From assembly GCA_937975585.1 (NCBI GenBank), contig CALJUC010000123.1, positions 1 to 28,288 of the forward strand: a stretch of DNA of 28,288 bases, written 5' to 3'. Positions within the stretch are counted from its first letter, which is position 1, and every line of letters begins with the position of its first letter. The stretch is from an uncultured Moraxella sp. (GTDB lineage Bacteria; Pseudomonadota; Gammaproteobacteria; Pseudomonadales; Moraxellaceae). Below the pieces are notes generated by a model. It had not been told where the DNA came from and did not search any database. It saw nothing but the letters and a program-made list of their open reading frames with translations. Positions 1 to 8,473 of this stretch are shown in pieces. Made by a program: the position numbers and the translations under genes.

Positions 1-1162
1 TTCCGATCTCGAGCTTGACGATGACATGGCCAATGGTCGTATTGACCAAATCACCTACGACAGCGACAAGCTAGCCCTTGAGCGTCAGCTACTTGATATC
101 AGTGATGACCAAGATACCACAAGCTTTACCCCAAACTGGAAAAGCCGGTTAATTTTTTTGGTATGGTTACCGTTTTTGGCGGGTATGGCTTACTTGATTA
201 TCGGTGACCGTACCCCTGTCTATAAACTATGGCAAGCCCAAGATACTCTGGGACAAGTAGCAGACGATTTATTGACCGCCAAGACGGATAGTGTGCCAGA
301 ATGGGCAAGCAAAGATAGTGTTGGGCTAATTAGTGCGATGCAGACCAACGTGCATCATAACGCAACTGACCCACTGCGTTGGTTCCGTTTATCCGAGGTG
401 TTCGTTGCGCTAGAAGCGCCAGAGCAGGCGATTGAAGCATTAGCGCGTGCCTATCGACTTAGTCCAGATGATGAAAAAGTTGCGATTACCTATGCCCAAA
501 CGCGATTCTTTACCCAAGGTGGTATCATGGACGATGAAACGCGTAAAGTCGTTGAGCATATCCTAAAAAACAACTCCAAGCACCAAGGCGCGCAAATGCT
601 GATGGCGATGGGTGAAATGCGCGCTGGTCATTTTGCAGGCGCTCGCCACTGGGTTGATTTGTTAAAGACCGAAATTCAAGCCCGTCCAGGCGACCACACC
701 CAAGCCCTACAAAGCTTGACCGAGCTTGAGCAAACCATCAATGAGCGTGAAAAACAAAGCCAAAATGCGATAACCATTAATGTATCAATTACTCCTGAGA
801 TTTTAGGACGTGTCAAAAAAGGCGATACGTTATTTGTCAATGTACGCTCATTGGCCGGTGGCCCACCAGTCGCTGCGAAAAAACTATCAGCGGATAGCTT
901 AACCAATGCCGGTATGAGTGTTCAACTCGATGACAACGATAGTATCATGCCGACCCAAACCTTAAGCCAAGCAATTGCATCCGGTCAATCATTGGTGGTG
1001 ACAGCGCGCATTAGCAGTAGTGGTGAGGCGATGCCAAAATCGGGTGACTTAACCAGTAACCCTGTACCACTAGACAATATCCAACCTAGTGAACAAAAAC
1101 CAGGACAAGCACCGGCGGCAGCTTCTGCGATTAAAGTATTAATTGATAAAACTGTGCCGTAA
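1..1162 (+). CDS. ccmI: Cytochrome c maturation protein CcmI, 5'-truncated by the window edge
   Basis: CcmI is the inner-membrane apocytochrome c chaperone of the System I cytochrome c maturation pathway; its periplasmic TPR domain passes apocytochrome to the CcmF/H haem ligase. The frame is open back to base 2 with an acidic run before the first ATG (base 26), so that ATG is internal and the first membrane segment lies outside the window. What is seen, numbering from that ATG: a cytoplasmic linker rich in D/E/R with the typical LALERQLLD helix (about 17-25), one membrane segment (about 40-60), a TPR-like helical region (about 100-240), and a C-terminal beta-rich CcmI domain (about 245-378) with the ARISSSGEAMPKSGDL stretch common in the family. 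It ends before a strong hairpin, so it is probably the last gene of a ccm operon lying upstream. Family assignment is fairly sure; the N-terminus is not visible. Confidence 0.85.
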   Translation, partial: SDLELDDDMANGRIDQITYDSDKLALERQLLDISDDQDTTSFTPNWKSRLIFLVWLPFLAGMAYLIIGDRTPVYKLWQAQDTLGQVADDLLTAKTDSVPEWASKDSVGLISAMQTNVHHNATDPLRWFRLSEVFVALEAPEQAIEALARAYRLSPDDEKVAITYAQTRFFTQGGIMDDETRKVVEHILKNNSKHQGAQMLMAMGEMRAGHFAGARHWVDLLKTEIQARPGDHTQALQSLTELEQTINEREKQSQNAITINVSITPEILGRVKKGDTLFVNVRSLAGGPPVAAKKLSADSLTNAGMSVQLDDNDSIMPTQTLSQAIASGQSLVVTARISSSGEAMPKSGDLTSNPVPLDNIQPSEQKPGQAPAAASAIKVLIDKTVP

Positions 1163-1210
1163 CGACTAGGGCATAGTTCTATTAATATCAAGCCTGTAGA
1201 TAACGCTAGG

Positions 1211-1244
1211 TAATCCCCCAAATTAGCGCGAATTTGGGGGATTA
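1211..1244 (+). terminator. Hairpin terminator after ccmI
   Basis: A perfect 14-bp inverted repeat (TAATCCCCCAAATT and its complement) with a 6-base loop AGCGCG sits 49 bases after the ccmI stop. The T-rich side is short (TTATTGTTATC), so it may also act as an mRNA-stabilising stem. It most likely ends the ccm operon. Confidence 0.7.
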
Positions 1245-1301
1245 TTGTTATCAAATCAGCGATAGACGACCAATAAAATCGTTTATATAAGAAAAAATTA
1301 C

Positions 1302-1330
1302 TTGAGCTTTTAGCACATAAGCGGTATTGT
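1302..1330 (+). promoter_or_regulatory. Candidate sigma70 promoter for adk
   Basis: TTGAGC (1302-1307), a 17-base spacer and TATTGT (1325-1330) form a plausible promoter. It would give a leader of roughly 140 bases before adk. The rest of the 1163-1479 gap, apart from the ccmI terminator, holds no ORF that I can support. The adk ribosome binding site is GAGGA at 1469-1473. Confidence 0.35.
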
Positions 1331-1479
1331 TATCAACGCAACGTATCAACAGCTGTTTTGGTTGGGATTACAGTCAGCATCTGTTGTTTTTATGGGCAAT
1401 GAAGCCCGCTTAGCTAGCTAGCGCCAGCTTTACTAGGACGCTGTAGCTAATGTTTTAGGCACAGAATTGAGGATAAAAA

Positions 1480-2136
1480 ATGAAACGCATTATTTTATTA
1501 GGACCACCTGGGGCAGGTAAGGGTACCCAAGCACAAGTGATTACCAAGACCTTTAACATCCCACAAATCTCAACTGGCGATATGCTACGTGCAGCGATTA
1601 AAGCTGGTACTGAGCTTGGTAAACAAGCTAAAAGCGTGATGGATGCGGGTGGTTTGGTATCAGATGACTTGATTATTAACCTAGTAAAAGAGCGTATCGC
1701 ACAGCCAGATTGTGCTAACGGCTGTATTTTTGACGGTTTCCCACGTACCATCCCACAAGCGCAAGCGTTGGCAGATGCGGGCGTTACCATTGACAACGTT
1801 GTTGAGATTGCTGTTCCGGACGAAGATATCGTATCACGTCTATCAGGCCGTCGTTCACACCCAGCGTCAGGTCGCGTTTATCACGTTGTCTACAACCCGC
1901 CAAAGGTTGAAGGCAAAGATGACGAAACTGGCGAAGACTTGGTTCAACGTGATGACGACAAAGAAGATACTATCCGTGATCGTCTAACCACTTATCACAA
2001 CCAAACTGAAGCGTTAATTGGTTTTTATCAAGAATTGGCAAAATCAGGTCAAAATGCACCACGTTATGCCAAGTTTGATGGTACCCAAGCGATTGACAAA
2101 GTCAGTGAAGAAGTTTTGGCTGAATTGAACAAATAA
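1480..2136 (+). CDS. adk: Adenylate kinase
   Basis: Cytoplasmic enzyme for ATP + AMP <=> 2 ADP, setting adenylate energy balance. The 218-residue length is typical of the long bacterial form (E. coli 214). Seen: P-loop GPPGAGKGT at residues 8-16, the AMP-binding region with STGDMLRAA (about 31-39), FDGFPRT near 86-92, and a long LID domain (about 122-160) containing GRVYHVVYNPPKVEGKDD as in enterobacterial enzymes. The LID has no zinc-binding cysteines, as in E. coli. The start is set by GAGGA eight bases upstream and by the position of the P-loop. It stands as a single gene between its own candidate promoter and a strong terminator. Confidence 0.98.
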   Translation: MKRIILLGPPGAGKGTQAQVITKTFNIPQISTGDMLRAAIKAGTELGKQAKSVMDAGGLVSDDLIINLVKERIAQPDCANGCIFDGFPRTIPQAQALADAGVTIDNVVEIAVPDEDIVSRLSGRRSHPASGRVYHVVYNPPKVEGKDDETGEDLVQRDDDKEDTIRDRLTTYHNQTEALIGFYQELAKSGQNAPRYAKFDGTQAIDKVSEEVLAELNK

Positions 2137-2161
2137 TTTGCCAAAATTTAAAAAGCTTTAT

Positions 2162-2193
2162 AAAAAAGGTATCTAATCGGATACCTTTTTTTT
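2162..2193 (+). terminator. Rho-independent terminator after adk
   Basis: Stem AAAAAAGGTATC / GATACCTTTTTT (12 bp) with a 6-base loop, running into eight T. It starts 26 bases after the adk stop. Confidence 0.9.
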
Positions 2194-2245
2194 ATGTCTA
2201 AATTTTTAATATCTATTGTCTAAGTGAATAAACCAAATTAAAGGT

Positions 2246-2280
2246 AATAAAAAAAGCCAACTCGTAAAGAATTGGCTTTC
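2246..2280 (-). terminator. Rho-independent terminator after rpsT
   Basis: Read on the minus strand: AAAGCCAATTC, a 5-base loop, GAGTTGGCTTT (11 pairs with one U-G wobble), then a T-rich tail. It follows the rpsT stop by about 55 bases and faces the adk terminator, so the two genes converge on separate terminators. Confidence 0.85.
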
Positions 2281-2334
2281 TCAGTAGTAGCATTTCAACG
2301 GTAAATGTCACCGTATCATGCTAACTTTCAACAA

Positions 2335-2604
2335 TTAAGCCGTTTTCAATGCTTTGATTGCTTTGTTTAGGCGGCTTTTGTGACGAGCAGCTTTGTTTTT
2401 GTGGATAACGCCTTTGTCTGCAATACGGTCGATTACAGGTACTGCTTTGTTGTAAGCTTCAGTTGCTGCTTCATAGTTTTTCTCAGCAATCGCTTTTACC
2501 ACACGTTTGATGTAGGTACGAACCATAGAACGTTGTGATGATTTTAATAGACGACGTTTTACGTTTTGACGAGCGCGTTTGCGAGCTTGTGCAGAATTTG
2601 CCAC
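2335..2604 (-). CDS. rpsT: 30S ribosomal protein S20
   Basis: S20 is a primary 16S rRNA-binding protein of the small subunit. The 89-residue product is very basic and helical and starts MANSAQARKRARQNVKRR, matching the family throughout; E. coli S20 has a very similar length. The start codon is GTG (2604-2602), not ATG, with a clear AGGAG seven bases upstream. Rare initiators are known for rpsT: E. coli uses UUG, which is tied to its translational autoregulation, so a weak start here fits the same control. A consensus promoter lies about 160 bases upstream, leaving a long untranslated leader. Monocistronic, with its own terminator. Confidence 0.98.
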   Translation of the reverse strand: MANSAQARKRARQNVKRRLLKSSQRSMVRTYIKRVVKAIAEKNYEAATEAYNKAVPVIDRIADKGVIHKNKAARHKSRLNKAIKALKTA

Positions 2605-2766
2605 GGTGAATCTCCTAGATTTTCATGAAAGATTTTTGCAATAAAATAATGTCCGAACGCATTGAGCAGCCATCAATACAACCTGACACGGGTTTTGTGC
2701 TTGAATCCTTGAATCACTAGACACGGTTAAAAATTCATGCGATATCAAGCGGATTTAAAGCCGCGT

Positions 2767-2795
2767 ATTATAGCAAAGAACCGGGCTAATAACAA
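2767..2795 (-). promoter_or_regulatory. Strong sigma70 promoter for rpsT
   Basis: On the minus strand, TTGTTA (2795-2790), exactly 17 bases, then a perfect TATAAT (2772-2767). Transcription would begin near 2760, giving a leader of about 155 bases before the rpsT GTG. No other gene lies in 2605-2999; the other half of the gap drives the divergent gene at 3000. Confidence 0.8.
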
Positions 2796-2973
2796 CTGCT
2801 AGCACTAGTAATTGGCGATGAAATCACTAGCAGATGAGTAATCAGTAAAATGACCAAATGAATTTGGAAAAATGCTGATACATAAAATTGTCGCGTTAAC
2901 GTTGAGCGGTAAGCCAGTTTCATGCTATGGTTTAGCAACTTTTCACATGACACTTTGCCTATCTTATAGGGCA

Positions 2974-2979
2974 TATAAT
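2974..2979 (+). promoter_or_regulatory. -10 element for the gene at 3000
   Basis: A perfect TATAAT lies 20 bases before the ATG at 3000; no good -35 at 16-18 bases is seen (TTGCCT at 2955 is only 13 bases away). Transcription would start near 2986, leaving a very short leader that still carries AAGGA for the next gene. Confidence 0.4.
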
Positions 2980-2999
2980 AACCGCTAGAAGGATGCACA

Positions 3000-3713
3000 A
3001 TGCAGCGTACCGCATTAATTATTGGGGCAACAGGCTTGGTTGGCAAGTCATTATTGGTACAACTTACCAGCCTGTATCAAAAGGTGATTATCATTGCACG
3101 CACTCAGCCTAAGGGCTTGGATGAGTCGATGCACTTTTATCAGCTAAAAGACTTCAACCAATTAACCACCTTTATTGATGGGTTGACGCTAGGGGCAGAA
3201 GTCGATGCGTTTAGCTGTTTGGGTACCACGATTAAGCAAGCCGGGACAGAACAGCAGTTTCGGGATATTGACTATGGGTATAACTTAGCATTTGCAACAG
3301 CGTGTCACGCCAAAGGGATTGAACGGTTTTTCCTATTATCCGCGATGGGTGCAGATAGTGATAGTCGGTTCTTTTATAACCGGGTAAAAGGCGAATTGGA
3401 AGAAGCCATCACTGCGCTAGGCTTTGAGCAGTTGGCGATTTTCCGTCCATCATTGTTGCTTGGCAAACACGATGACCGACCAATAGAAACCTTGGTACAA
3501 ACTGCGTATAAATTGCTAAAACCTATCGTACCAAAAAAACTACCTATGCGTCCCATTGAGGCTGAGCGTGTGGCAATGGCAATGGCCTTGGTTGCCAACA
3601 ATTGGCATATTCAAAAAACCTTTGCCGCTGCGACGGAGCGAAAAAGTCATCTGCCTAAGGTGGAAATCTTTAGCAATGGCGAAATGCTGACGATGACACG
3701 CTTGAAACGTTGA
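3000..3713 (+). CDS. Atypical SDR / TIP30 (HTATIP2)-like NAD(P)-binding oxidoreductase
   Basis: Predicted cytoplasmic Rossmann-fold protein of the extended/atypical short-chain dehydrogenase group similar to HTATIP2/TIP30; substrate unknown. Seen in 237 residues: dinucleotide-binding GATGLVG (9-15) right after the first beta strand, CLGTT (about 73-77) at the place where TIP30-like proteins bind the cofactor, a Ser at 114 in LLSAMGA, and YNRVK (Tyr126, Lys130), the SDR catalytic YxxxK pair. FRPSLLLG (about 148-155) is also typical of this subgroup. AAGGA seven bases upstream sets the start. It precedes the RraA-family gene by 79 bases on the same strand; co-transcription is possible but not shown. 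Function beyond the fold is inference. Confidence 0.82.
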   Translation: MQRTALIIGATGLVGKSLLVQLTSLYQKVIIIARTQPKGLDESMHFYQLKDFNQLTTFIDGLTLGAEVDAFSCLGTTIKQAGTEQQFRDIDYGYNLAFATACHAKGIERFFLLSAMGADSDSRFFYNRVKGELEEAITALGFEQLAIFRPSLLLGKHDDRPIETLVQTAYKLLKPIVPKKLPMRPIEAERVAMAMALVANNWHIQKTFAAATERKSHLPKVEIFSNGEMLTMTRLKR

Positions 3714-3792
3714 TAGACTACGGATCGTCAACCGAATAGATAGTAGATAAAATAGCCTAAGCAAAAAATTAAACCAAATAATAGGAATCCTA

Positions 3793-4308
3793 ATGACAAA
3801 ACCAAACTTTGTAACCTGTGATTTATTAGATGCCCATCCTGAATGCCAAGTATGTGCGCCAAATATGGAAGGCAAACGCTTTTTTGGCTATGGTGGTCAC
3901 TCAAGTTTTGGGGGTGAGGTGGTCACCGTCAAGTGCTTTGAAGATAATAGCCGTGTCAAAGAATTACTGGCGACCAATGGCAAAGATGAAAACGGTAACG
4001 GTAAAATCTTGGTCGTGGATGGTGGCGCATCCATGCGTTGTGCCTTGCTTGGTGATATGATTGCCCAAAGTGCCGTGGATAATGGTTGGGCAGGTGTTAT
4101 CGTCTATGGCTGTGTGCGTGATGTTGATGATATGGGGCAAATGGCACTTGGTGTGCAAGCGTTGGGCAGTATCCCCCGTAAATCAAACCGTCAAGGTATG
4201 GGCGAAGTGGGCGTGAGCTTACAATTTGGTAGTATGACGGTTAATAATGGCGATTTTATCTATGCCGATAACAATGGTATCATAGTTAGTCAAAAGGCTT
4301 TGATTTAA
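3793..4308 (+). CDS. rraA: RraA-family protein (RNase E activity regulator / HMG aldolase-like)
   Basis: The RraA fold covers the RNase E inhibitor RraA and class II 4-hydroxy-4-methyl-2-oxoglutarate/oxaloacetate aldolases; sequence alone separates them poorly. The 171-residue product has the full set of family motifs: VVDGGASMRCALLGDMIA (about 75-91), GVIVYGCVRDVDD (about 101-113) with Arg109-Asp110 equivalent to the substrate/metal-site pair, ALGVQALGSIPRKS (about 118-131), and the C-terminal GDFIYADNNGIIVS. Its length is slightly above E. coli RraA (161). A GGAATCC stretch before ATG is only a modest ribosome binding site. It ends just before a strong terminator. Gammaproteobacterial annotation usually calls it RraA; aldolase or oxaloacetate decarboxylase activity is equally possible. 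Confidence 0.88.
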   Translation: MTKPNFVTCDLLDAHPECQVCAPNMEGKRFFGYGGHSSFGGEVVTVKCFEDNSRVKELLATNGKDENGNGKILVVDGGASMRCALLGDMIAQSAVDNGWAGVIVYGCVRDVDDMGQMALGVQALGSIPRKSNRQGMGEVGVSLQFGSMTVNNGDFIYADNNGIIVSQKALI

Positions 4309-4330
4309 GCAAACATTCTAGATACAAGAT

Positions 4331-4360
4331 AAAAAATCAGCTCAATTTGGCTGATTTTTT
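4331..4360 (+). terminator. Rho-independent terminator after rraA
   Basis: Stem AAAAAATCAGC / GCTGATTTTTT (11 bp) with an 8-base loop, ending in six T, 22 bases after the rraA stop. Confidence 0.9.
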
Positions 4361-4434
4361 GCTTTAAAAGTCGCATAAAAACCCTCACAATAACGACATT
4401 ATTTTCCTATTTTACTTAATAAAAAGAACAGACA

Positions 4435-7400
4435 ATGACCGCTGACAACGCACAACATCATCCTTTATCCAAACTTGCCTTTCGCGTAAACCAAGTATTA
4501 TTTACCGAGAGCCCACAACAACACGCCAAAAAGTGGGTGGGTAACTTCCAAGGTATGGCAATAAGCCTGTGGCTTGCCAGTCTAAACCAGTCTGAGAGTG
4601 GCCAAGACAAACGATTAAAAGTGGTGGTTACCCGCGACCAAAATCGCCTGAATCAGCTTGAAACGGAGTTGGCGTTTTGCGGGGTCGATGCTTATGTTTT
4701 TCCTGATTGGGAAACACTAACCTATGATGAGTTGTCGCCGCATCAGGATATCATCTCTGAGCGCATTCACTTACTAACGCATATGCCAAAAGACGGTATG
4801 CTACTGATTAGCGTACAGACTTTGATGCAGCGTGTAGCGCCAGCGTCTTGGCTGTTGGGGCAATATTTTGATTTGGCAATCGGTGATAAGTTTGATGTGG
4901 CAACGGAACGTCGTAAGCTTGCCACGGCAGGCTATCATGCGGTTGATAATGTGTTCGAGCCGGGTGAATTTGCGATTCGCGGTAGTGTGATTGACTTGTT
5001 CCCGATTGGACAGCCGTTTCCGGTGCGGATTGACTTGTTCGATGATGAAGTCGAAAGTATGCGGTTTTTTAACCCGCAAACCCAGCGCAGTCTAACCCAA
5101 GCTGATTTGGATGAGTTAAAAGACAGTGACCCACACCAATATGTGAAATTTACCCAACAGCAAAAACTTAGCAATAAGGCCAATACAGATAGCAATGCGA
5201 TTGGCAAGATTGATAGCTTTCAAATTCTACCGGCACGCGAGTTCCCGCTCGATGAAGGTAAAGAAACGTTTCGTGCCAACTTTGCCAGTACCTTCCCAAA
5301 TACCAGCGCGCGCCGCTTTGAGCTACATCAAGACGTGATGAATGGCATTGCCCCCGCAGGGATTGAATATTATCAACCGCTATTTTTTGAGCCATCAGTA
5401 TGGCAAGCACAAAGTGACTTTTTTAGCTACTTGCCTCAAGATAGCTTGCTGATTTTGGATGATCAATACGAGCAAAGTTATCAAGCGTTTTGGGCGCAAA
5501 TTCATAGCCGTTATCAAGACCGTCGTCATGATGTTGATAAACCAATTGTCGCGCCAGACAGCCTATACCTTGCCGAGCATATTTTTAGTGAAAAAATCGC
5601 CACGTTTCAGCGCATTATTGCCAGTGAAACCGCATTAACCGATACGCAGCTAGCGAAGGCGAGTGCGATCAATGCGCAGACGTCGCCACCGCCTAATTTG
5701 GCAGTCGACCATAAGTTGGCCGAACCATTACAGCGCTTGCTAGACTTTTTGGCTGAGAGTAATTTACCGACCTTGATTGTCGCAGAAACCGCTGGTCGAC
5801 GAGAGATTCTCACCGAGCTGTTGCAAAAGAAATTGCAACTGGCGACCACGGCCGGTCTCAATGACTTTTTGCAAAACTTCGTCAATATCGAAAATGCTGA
5901 TTACCGCAAAACGGTCGCCTTGACGGTGGCACCGATTGAGCGTGGTGCGGTGTTACCCGAACGCTTTAATATCATATCGGAAACGCAACTCTTTGGTCGT
6001 CAAGTCCTGCAAACACGTCGTCGCCGTCAAAGCGATGTGTCGGATGAGTTCTTGGTCAAGTCAGTCAGTGAGCTCAATATTGGCGATCCTGTCGTGCATA
6101 TCGACTTTGGGGTAGGTCGCTATCAAGGTTTGGTCACGCTTGAGATTGACAAGCAACTACAAGAATTTATCCATCTGACCTATGCGGATGATGCCAGCGT
6201 GTATGTGCCCGTTGCTAATTTGCAGTTGATTAGTCGTTATGCGGGTGGTGACCGTGATAGCGCGCCACTTCATGCGATTGGTAGCGGTAAATGGGATAAG
6301 GCAAAAGCCAAAGCATTGTCACAAATCCATGATGTCGCAGCAGAGTTACTTAATGTGCAAGCGCGCCGCGATGCCAAAGTCGGCATTCATTTTCCGGTTG
6401 ACCCCATTCAGTACGATTTGTTCGCCAGTCAATTTGCCTTTGAAGAAACGCCCGATCAAGCCAATGCTATTGAAGCGGTGATGTTTGATATGAAACAAAA
6501 CAAGCCGATGGATAGGCTGGTGTGTGGTGATGTTGGTTTTGGGAAAACCGAGGTTGCCATGCGTGCGGCATTTATCGCTGTACAGGCAGGCTATCAAGTT
6601 GCGGTACTGGTGCCAACGACTTTACTCGCCGGACAGCATGAAGATAACTTTATGGATCGTTTTGCCGATTGGCCGGTGCGTATTGAGTCACTATCACGAT
6701 TTGGCACCAAAAAACAACACGAAAAAATCTTGCAAGATGTGGCCGATGGTAAAGTCGATATTCTAATCGGTACCCATCGTATTTTGCAGCCGGATGTGCA
6801 ATTTGCCAATTTGGGTCTGATGATTGTCGATGAGGAACATCGTTTTGGCGTGCGCGATAAAGAGCGTATCAAAGCCATGCAGTCGGATGTTGATGTGCTG
6901 TCGATGACCGCGACACCCATTCCGCGTACCCTGAATATGGCACTGTCGGGCATGCGTAATATGTCGATTATCGCCACGCCACCGGCAAGACGGTTAGCGA
7001 TTAAGACCTTTGTCATGCAAAAAACTGACCAACTGCTCAAAGAAGCGATTTTGCGCGAACTCTTGCGCGGGGGTCAGGTTTTCTTACTGCATAATGATGT
7101 TGCAAGCATCGAACGTATGGCCGAAACAGTACGTGAGTTAGTGCCTGAAGCACGAGTTGCCGTTTCACATGGGCAGATGAAAGAGCGCGAACTTGAGCAA
7201 GTCATGCAGGATTTTTACCACAAAAAATACAATGTGCTAGTCTGTACGACCATCATCGAAACAGGGATTGATATCCCAAATGCCAACACCATTATTATCA
7301 ATCGTGCGGATAAGTTTGGCTTGGCACAGCTGCATCAGTTACGCGGTCGTGTTGGGCGTAGCCATCACCAAGCGTATTGTTATTTGCTTGTGCCATCGCT

Positions 7401-8088
7401 AAAAGGCATGACCAGTGATGCGCAAAAGCGCCTAGAGGCGATTAGCCGAGCCAATACCTTAGGGGCAGGTTTTATGCTTGCCAGTGAGGATTTGGAAATC
7501 CGTGGGGCGGGCGAGTTATTGGGCAAACAACAAAGCGGCAATATGCAGGCGATTGGTTTTAACTTGTATATGGATATGCTGAATCGTGCGACTAAGGCAA
7601 TCAAAGCCGGTAAACAGCCGGATCTGAACACACCATTATCCTTAACGAGCGATATCAATTTGCATGTATCTGCGTTGATTCCAGAAGATTATTTAGGCGA
7701 CGTACATCAGCGATTATTGTTTTATAAAAAAATTGCCAATGCCGAAGACTATGATGAGTTAATCAGTATTCGTAGCGAAATGCTAGACCGCTTTGGCAGT
7801 TTGCCAGAACCAACTAAAAATCTGTTTGCTGTGCATCAATTACGTTTACTTGCTGAGCCTTTACATATTAAGAAAATTGACGGTAACGAGCGCTCAGTCA
7901 CCTTTGAGTTTTCACCCGATACCCCAGTTGAGGCAATTACCTTAATTCAACTTATTCAGTCTCAGCCTAATAAGCTTAGAATGAATGGACAAACCGGTAT
8001 TAAGCTGATGGATGAAAAAGCCCTTGCTACGCCCGAAGGACGCATTAATGCGGTAAAAGAATTACTTGAGACTTTAGCCACCAAATGA
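4435..8088 (+). CDS. mfd: Transcription-repair coupling factor Mfd
   Basis: Mfd is a DNA translocase that displaces RNA polymerase stalled at lesions and recruits UvrA for nucleotide excision repair. At 1217 residues it is longer than E. coli Mfd (1148); a low-complexity stretch near 395-425 looks like part of the extra length. Domains in order: UvrB-like N-terminal region including the LFDDEVESMRFF segment (about 200-212), the CarD-like RNA polymerase interaction domain starting near 546 (LNIGDPVVHIDFGVGRYQG), the RecG-like translocase with Walker A GDVGFGKT (698-705, Lys704), DEEH (799-802) and HQLRGRVGR (967-975), and the C-terminal TRCF domain. The ribosome binding site is poor, so the exact start is less sure than the identity. 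Its stop overlaps the next start by ATGA. Confidence 0.98.
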   Translation: MTADNAQHHPLSKLAFRVNQVLFTESPQQHAKKWVGNFQGMAISLWLASLNQSESGQDKRLKVVVTRDQNRLNQLETELAFCGVDAYVFPDWETLTYDELSPHQDIISERIHLLTHMPKDGMLLISVQTLMQRVAPASWLLGQYFDLAIGDKFDVATERRKLATAGYHAVDNVFEPGEFAIRGSVIDLFPIGQPFPVRIDLFDDEVESMRFFNPQTQRSLTQADLDELKDSDPHQYVKFTQQQKLSNKANTDSNAIGKIDSFQILPAREFPLDEGKETFRANFASTFPNTSARRFELHQDVMNGIAPAGIEYYQPLFFEPSVWQAQSDFFSYLPQDSLLILDDQYEQSYQAFWAQIHSRYQDRRHDVDKPIVAPDSLYLAEHIFSEKIATFQRIIASETALTDTQLAKASAINAQTSPPPNLAVDHKLAEPLQRLLDFLAESNLPTLIVAETAGRREILTELLQKKLQLATTAGLNDFLQNFVNIENADYRKTVALTVAPIERGAVLPERFNIISETQLFGRQVLQTRRRRQSDVSDEFLVKSVSELNIGDPVVHIDFGVGRYQGLVTLEIDKQLQEFIHLTYADDASVYVPVANLQLISRYAGGDRDSAPLHAIGSGKWDKAKAKALSQIHDVAAELLNVQARRDAKVGIHFPVDPIQYDLFASQFAFEETPDQANAIEAVMFDMKQNKPMDRLVCGDVGFGKTEVAMRAAFIAVQAGYQVAVLVPTTLLAGQHEDNFMDRFADWPVRIESLSRFGTKKQHEKILQDVADGKVDILIGTHRILQPDVQFANLGLMIVDEEHRFGVRDKERIKAMQSDVDVLSMTATPIPRTLNMALSGMRNMSIIATPPARRLAIKTFVMQKTDQLLKEAILRELLRGGQVFLLHNDVASIERMAETVRELVPEARVAVSHGQMKERELEQVMQDFYHKKYNVLVCTTIIETGIDIPNANTIIINRADKFGLAQLHQLRGRVGRSHHQAYCYLLVPSLKGMTSDAQKRLEAISRANTLGAGFMLASEDLEIRGAGELLGKQQSGNMQAIGFNLYMDMLNRATKAIKAGKQPDLNTPLSLTSDINLHVSALIPEDYLGDVHQRLLFYKKIANAEDYDELISIRSEMLDRFGSLPEPTKNLFAVHQLRLLAEPLHIKKIDGNERSVTFEFSPDTPVEAITLIQLIQSQPNKLRMNGQTGIKLMDEKALATPEGRINAVKELLETLATK

Positions 8089-8306
8089 TGAGTGTGACTA
8101 TGACAGAGCATGTATTACCCGAACAATTATTAACGAATGGCGAAAAATTGCTTGCAGCACCCGTGTATCCTGAAGATTGGGAATGCTGTGACAACGGCTG
8201 CGAAGAGCTTTGTGTTTATGAAATTTATCGGGTACAAAAAAAGGCATATGATGAACAACAGAGCCGATTAAAACAGTTGTATCAAGATTCTAAAACCACT
8301 GATTAA
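8085..8306 (+). CDS. Small Cys-rich 'oxidoreductase-like' domain protein
   Basis: A 73-residue protein matching the short oxidoreductase-like N-terminal domain (I recall this as Pfam Oxidored-like), whose biochemical role is not established. Seen: PVYPEDWECCDNGCEELCVYE (broken here only by the family spacing) with Cys34, Cys35, Cys39 and Cys43, followed by a charged helix to the C-terminus. The cysteine cluster could bind a metal or undergo redox change; that is inference. The start ATG at 8085 overlaps the mfd stop as ATGA, which suggests translational coupling; ATGs at 8088 and 8100 are alternatives. No separate promoter or good ribosome binding site is visible, so it is probably made only from the mfd message. 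Confidence 0.75.
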   Translation: MMSVTMTEHVLPEQLLTNGEKLLAAPVYPEDWECCDNGCEELCVYEIYRVQKKAYDEQQSRLKQLYQDSKTTD

Positions 8307-8370
8307 GAAAAGTAAAGTTTTGTAACGTAATATTCCTGTCATAATTGATTCATGGTATTGTCATGTTTTT

Positions 8371-8402
8371 AGCGTTAAATAACGTTAAGCATTGAAATGC
8401 TT
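8371..8402 (+). repeat. Two abutting 6-4-6 hairpins
   Basis: AGCGTT-AAAT-AACGTT (8371-8386, one wobble pair) is followed without a gap by AAGCAT-TGAA-ATGCTT (8387-8402). Each is a 16-base stem-loop. They lie in the 291-base stretch between the mfd operon and the small ORF at 8598, which holds no other gene that I can support. They are not followed directly by a T run. Confidence 0.5.
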
Positions 8403-8473
8403 GTAAGAACTAAGTTAGTAAATTATGTAAGTTTTTTTGAGTTATTAAGCCTAGTACTTGGTAACGAGAAGTG

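Noticed and set aside
1455..1796. 113-codon minus-strand ORF opposite the start of adk
   Set aside because: It covers the adk P-loop region on the other strand and its composition is that of an antisense shadow.
2786..3046. 86-codon minus-strand ORF between rpsT and the gene at 3000
   Set aside because: It runs through the promoter regions of both neighbours, lacks a ribosome binding site and matches nothing known.
3540..3875. 111-codon minus-strand ORF between the SDR gene and rraA
   Set aside because: It overlaps both real genes on the opposite strand and has no supporting signals.
6594..7040. 148-codon minus-strand ORF inside mfd
   Set aside because: It lies opposite the conserved translocase motifs of Mfd and shows no domain or ribosome binding site.
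8340..8345. CATAAT as a -10 element just after the mfd operon
   Set aside because: No acceptable -35 lies 15-19 bases upstream.
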